DNA from: Paludibacteraceae bacterium
GTDB lineage: Bacteria; Bacteroidota; Bacteroidia; Bacteroidales; Paludibacteraceae
Length of the DNA: 64,000 nt
Direction of reading: 5' to 3'
Assembly (NCBI GenBank): GCA_017527905.1
Contig: JAFXPK010000004.1
Location: forward strand, 100,250-164,249
The notes below the pieces were generated by a model. The model worked only from the letters and a program-made list of their open reading frames with translations. It had not been told where the DNA came from and did not search any database. The translations under genes were made by a program, and so were the position numbers. Positions 63,801 through 64,000 of this stretch are shown here, piece after piece (the first letter of the stretch is position 1; the number at the start of each line of letters is the position of its first letter).

Positions 63801-64000
63801 CGAAGGTGGCGATGATCTGTCCCGTGGCGTTCTCCGTCAGGGCGAACCAAGGCACGTTGTAGCGGAAGCTTGTTCCGTACGTGGTGTAGTATTTGTTGAT
63901 GGCGTTGGAAGTGAACGGCGACTTGTCGTCGTCGAACGGCAATGGCGCATCCTTGTCCACGGAGAAGACCACCCTGCCTTTGTCGTCGTCGATGCTGTTC
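60853..64000 (-). CDS. Large two-zincin protein, 5' end cut by the window edge; polymorphic-toxin-like
   Basis: At least 1040 residues are visible; the frame is open to base 63999, so the GTG at 63972 is only an internal codon. The N-terminal visible part carries a zincin site HEIGHGVFALEH (codons from 63156) with a Met-turn-like NLMDYC (63063-63046). This part is GC-rich. From about 62940 to the stop the DNA is strikingly AT-rich and encodes a long segment ending in a second site HEVGHLIFGLLHP (from 61050) with NVMDYAD (60963-60943). Both sites are HExxH-x6-H. A conserved front with an exchanged tail and small genes downstream resembles polymorphic toxins. The activity of either site is not proven. 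Confidence 0.85.
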   Translation of the reverse strand, partial: NSIDDDKGRVVFSVDKDAPLPFDDDKSPFTSNAINKYYTTYGTSFRYNVPWFALTENATGQIIATFEGGDNSVGPNVIEFICRSAKQTVTLPAELIGSNTFRIQIFASEVDKRLDIYAMAKANGAETCTNLTLGRAHLATLRNETKTLHIVPVLGAKVDKEAIQQKLDETYLPFGKKFEVVMEENFGTENDPEFEFLKDGLAIEGSGFMKTETAEMTQLKNLYNTNVGFKQNNTNSAQADHAYIFILPKAETGDVMGDMPRCKPVGYIFLDGNTDIPSTVAHEIGHGVFALEHTFEFGGAKQGETCKQSSRSNLMDYCSPQGNYLTAWQWNLLDTHKDYVIPFLEKDEDGAFQWRDFTWVSDIAVGIAPDAEERSVEDQTDLFIKIHSILRNGLSDKIHQKDAVPTFTFDDNGVIITDLFINNPKSFKLPMNKKTFFVERSYDIPSIGYTNMMLLSYKNNPQISDYKISEKEEMRSAKSRVKAGFYFKDGISFGIISFFAEDHSIDAILEIILHEEKDFDKAQDEFMEWVNYLLFEHNQSNEFHWLASLSPVRGTYRDQIVQQKDFFVSYDKQVKSGGDRGTEIFNKLLNQKFLARAYDELANDITEMHRNTKCKIPYSQYSAPYCSYKTQLKSKTIESKFGFLMYGENRTEKESEIDFSNIDACLYKDGQRSFGLIIYASYSQIETIIYVEIDKNLNEQQAIKRIEEWVEYFTVKENIMPIHIVERDNNGKLLHPHKVDETPNYTKALYQGKNINSKDNVYDNYQFMYIKPSETYSVNLSAEGFKLNELEFKSSSSSITVKRNGSNESNKTISISVTCNSIPTNKEEIPHIKVSKSGEVIYKLFVIPCERQEYRMHVRVLNGKDKNGNITKCQEFNYEAVKKSLNEIYNPVNIYFKFDEKAEIISNYQFGVGKGEEFATENYSDDFYSILIVPSDYILKVPGKNNSRYISGYARTNASYPSMNQYGRHASVLSKYSKDYTTPHEVGHLIFGLLHPFDMIELPEYSSGNDSRNVMDYADPSLEEAIIRAYDILHINKYKGYNAFGRRR

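Noticed and set aside
62957..63850. 297-codon minus-strand frame
   Set aside because: It overlaps the GC-rich front of the zincin gene in another frame and is Arg/His-rich. The zincin frame carries the conserved motifs.

Overview
This 64-kb window looks like chromosomal DNA of a member of the Bacteroidota, most likely a Bacteroidales species that has a type IX secretion system (T9SS). The evidence is: two proteins with T9SS C-terminal sorting domains (a type A domain at 8545-9021 and a gliding-motility-type, type B domain at 18092-23194); a PorP/SprF partner (23202-24182); a GldB-family lipoprotein (54800-55909); promoters of the Bacteroidota form TTTG-N20-TAnnTTTG (clearest before tRNA-Asn at 12003-12034); and few Shine-Dalgarno sequences. 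I cannot name a genus. Both window edges cut through a gene.

Layout. 1-3914: a polysaccharide O-acetylation module, two SGNH-hydrolase-like proteins and an AlgI-like MBOAT acyltransferase. 4154-8128: PRPP synthetase and a SNF2-family helicase. 8545-10919: a minimal T9SS cargo and a beta-helix carbohydrate-binding-type protein. 10974-16728: Vsr endonuclease, tRNA-Asn, a minus-strand group (CE2-like esterase, PlsC-like acyltransferase, metallo-beta-lactamase-fold hydrolase), then a DUF3109 protein and an M16 peptidase. 16857-28571: an accessory stretch with a 1700-residue repeat-rich T9SS cargo, its PorP partner and AT-rich small lipoprotein or membrane genes. Three of these genes (24952-26666) share near-identical pieces and are visibly mosaic, and a WG-repeat protein follows them. 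28767-33579: housekeeping genes lysS, gpsA, pgi and a DedA protein.

33724-52858 is a capsule or O-antigen cluster of the Wzx/Wzy type: Wza and Wzc (with a tyrosine-rich tail), a UDP-sugar 6-dehydrogenase, Wzx, a TupA-like ATP-grasp protein, Wzy, three glycosyltransferases, an O-acyltransferase, a second ATP-grasp enzyme, a NodB-type deacetylase, and a PglC-, PglE-, PglF-like trio for a 4-amino-trideoxy sugar, closed by ManA. 53235-57597 holds a MORN-repeat protein, a lipoprotein, GldB and an ABC-F ATPase.

The right end (57677-64000) is the most unusual part. A large minus-strand protein, cut by the window edge, has a GC-rich N-terminal part with one zincin-like metallopeptidase site and an AT-rich C-terminal part with a second, different zincin site. 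It is followed by a row of small same-strand genes (two soluble, three membrane or lipoprotein) and an orphan 50-residue secretion-signal fragment. That arrangement resembles a polymorphic toxin with immunity genes. This is an inference from architecture, not a demonstrated function.
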